Below the pieces are notes generated by a model, which was given only the letters and a program-made list of their open reading frames with translations, had not been told where the DNA came from and made no database searches. From positions 1-5,341 of the forward strand of contig CAMLFK010000316.1 of the NCBI GenBank assembly GCA_946479255.1: DNA of 5,341 nt. The letters are read 5' to 3'. Below, one piece after another: positions 4,538 through 5,341 of this stretch (positions are counted from its first letter, which is position 1; each line of letters starts with the position of its first letter). This DNA comes from an uncultured Oxalobacteraceae bacterium (GTDB taxonomy: Bacteria > Pseudomonadota > Gammaproteobacteria > Burkholderiales > Burkholderiaceae). A program made the translations under genes and the position numbers.

Positions 4538-5341
4538 ATGCCCCACATCGACAGCAAAATCAATTCGCGCAGCGACGACTTCAAGGCCAATGCGGCGGCG
4601 ATGCAGGCCGTCGTGGACGACTTGCGCGCCAAGGTGGCGGCCATCGCCCAGGGCGGCGGCGAAGCGGCCAGTGCCAAGCATGTCGCGCGCGGCAAGCTGC
4701 TGCCGCGCGAGCGCGTCCAGAACCTGCTAGACCCCGGCACGCCCTTCCTCGAACTGTCTCAGCTGGCCGCCTACGACATGTATGACGGCGCCGCCCCCAG
4801 TGCCGGCATCATCACCGGCATCGGCCGCGTGGCCGGCCAGGAATGCGTGATCGTCTGTAACGACGCCACCGTCAAGGGCGGCACTTACTACCCAATGACG
4901 GTCAAGAAGCACCTGCGCGCGCAGGAGATCGCCGAACAGAACGAGCTGCCCTGCATCTACCTGGTCGACTCGGGCGGCGCCAACCTGCCCAACCAGGACG
5001 AAGTCTTCCCGGACCGCGACCATTTCGGCCGCATCTTCTACAACCAGGCCAACTTGTCCGCCAAGGGCATCCCGCAAGTGGCCGTGGTGATGGGTTCGTG
5101 CACCGCCGGCGGCGCCTACGTGCCGGCCATGAGCGACGAGTCGATCATCGTCAAGGAGCAGGGCACCATCTTTTTGGGAGGCCCGCCGCTGGTCAAAGCG
5201 GCCACCGGCGAAGTGGTCAGCGCCGAAGACCTGGGCGGGGGCGACGTCCACACCCGCCTGTCCGGCGTGGTGGATCACCTCGCCCAGAACGACCTGCATG
5301 CGCTGTCGCTGGCGCGCACCATCGTCTCGAACCTGAACCGC
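4538..5341 (+). CDS. liuB: Methylcrotonyl-CoA carboxylase carboxyltransferase (beta) subunit, 5' half
   Basis: The first 268 residues of the biotin-dependent carboxyltransferase that converts 3-methylcrotonyl-CoA to 3-methylglutaconyl-CoA, a step of leucine and isovalerate breakdown; it works with the biotin-carrying alpha subunit (LiuD) in the cytoplasm. The frame has no stop and continues past the window; family members are about 535 residues, so roughly half is present. Seen: [15 protein letters not shown] at the start, [10 protein letters not shown] at 51-60, [19 protein letters not shown] (108-126), the segment from DSGGANLP to FGRIFYN (144-168), the oxyanion and acyl-CoA segment [16 protein letters not shown] (186-201), and [17 protein letters not shown] with EDLGGGDVH (209-238). 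These set MCC beta apart from propionyl-CoA carboxylase beta and acetyl-CoA carboxylase subunits. The start has a GGAG ribosome site and follows ychJ by 5 bases. Codon use is typical of a high-GC host gene. Confidence 0.95.
   Translation, partial: MPHIDSKINSRSDDFKANAAAMQAVVDDLRAKVAAIAQGGGEAASAKHVARGKLLPRERVQNLLDPGTPFLELSQLAAYDMYDGAAPSAGIITGIGRVAGQECVIVCNDATVKGGTYYPMTVKKHLRAQEIAEQNELPCIYLVDSGGANLPNQDEVFPDRDHFGRIFYNQANLSAKGIPQVAVVMGSCTAGGAYVPAMSDESIIVKEQGTIFLGGPPLVKAATGEVVSAEDLGGGDVHTRLSGVVDHLAQNDLHALSLARTIVSNLNR

Noticed and set aside
4105..4740. Long minus-strand open frame of 211 codons
   Set aside because: Antisense to ychJ and the liuB start, Arg/Ala/Ser-rich with no domain; a shadow frame.
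4727..5299. Long minus-strand open frame of 190 codons
   Set aside because: It lies antisense to liuB, whose protein matches its family throughout; the Val/Gly/Ala/Asp-rich translation is the usual shadow of a GC-rich gene.

Overview
The window looks like chromosomal DNA of a high-GC betaproteobacterium, most likely Oxalobacteraceae (Massilia/Duganella/Janthinobacterium type). This rests on the liuB and ychJ protein sequences, the GC-rich codon use of most genes, and a long-hairpin intergenic repeat of a style I associate with that group. The taxonomic call is inference. The window joins a core metabolic locus on the right to an accessory, repeat-bearing stretch on the left.

Layout, left to right. 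(1) Bases 1-1130, minus strand: an AT-richer gene for a compact ABC/AAA-type ATPase (367 aa). It is followed after 3 bases, behind a strong ribosome binding site, by the first seven codons of another gene that runs off the window. The arrangement resembles two-gene anti-phage modules (ATPase plus effector, for example PARIS-like AriA/AriB), but the partner cannot be seen. (2) Bases 1131-1596: no gene, but one copy of a 95-bp hairpin repeat and possible mobile-element debris. (3) Bases 1597-2550, plus strand: an exported alpha/beta hydrolase of the plant methylesterase/hydroxynitrile-lyase-like type, with a Tat-like signal peptide and a visible Ser-Asp-His triad. (4) Bases 2551-2964: no convincing gene, but a second copy of the 95-bp repeat in the same orientation, ending in a tandem 18-bp duplication. 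(5) Bases 2965-3777, minus strand: an exported protein of unknown function with a probable DUF4019 domain at its C-terminus. (6) Bases 3778-4109: a divergent intergenic region with a small hairpin repeat. (7) Bases 4110-5341, plus strand: ychJ (SEC-C metal-binding family, UPF0225) followed after 5 bases by the first half of liuB, the carboxyltransferase subunit of methylcrotonyl-CoA carboxylase (leucine and isovalerate degradation).

The most thought-provoking signals are three. The first is a perfect 10-bp inverted repeat inside ychJ that resembles the operator of LiuR, the MerR-family regulator of leucine catabolism, placed about 165 bp upstream of liuB. The second is the ATPase/partner module cut by the window edge. 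The third is the pair of nearly identical hairpin repeats that bracket the hydrolase gene as direct repeats exactly 1530 bp apart.
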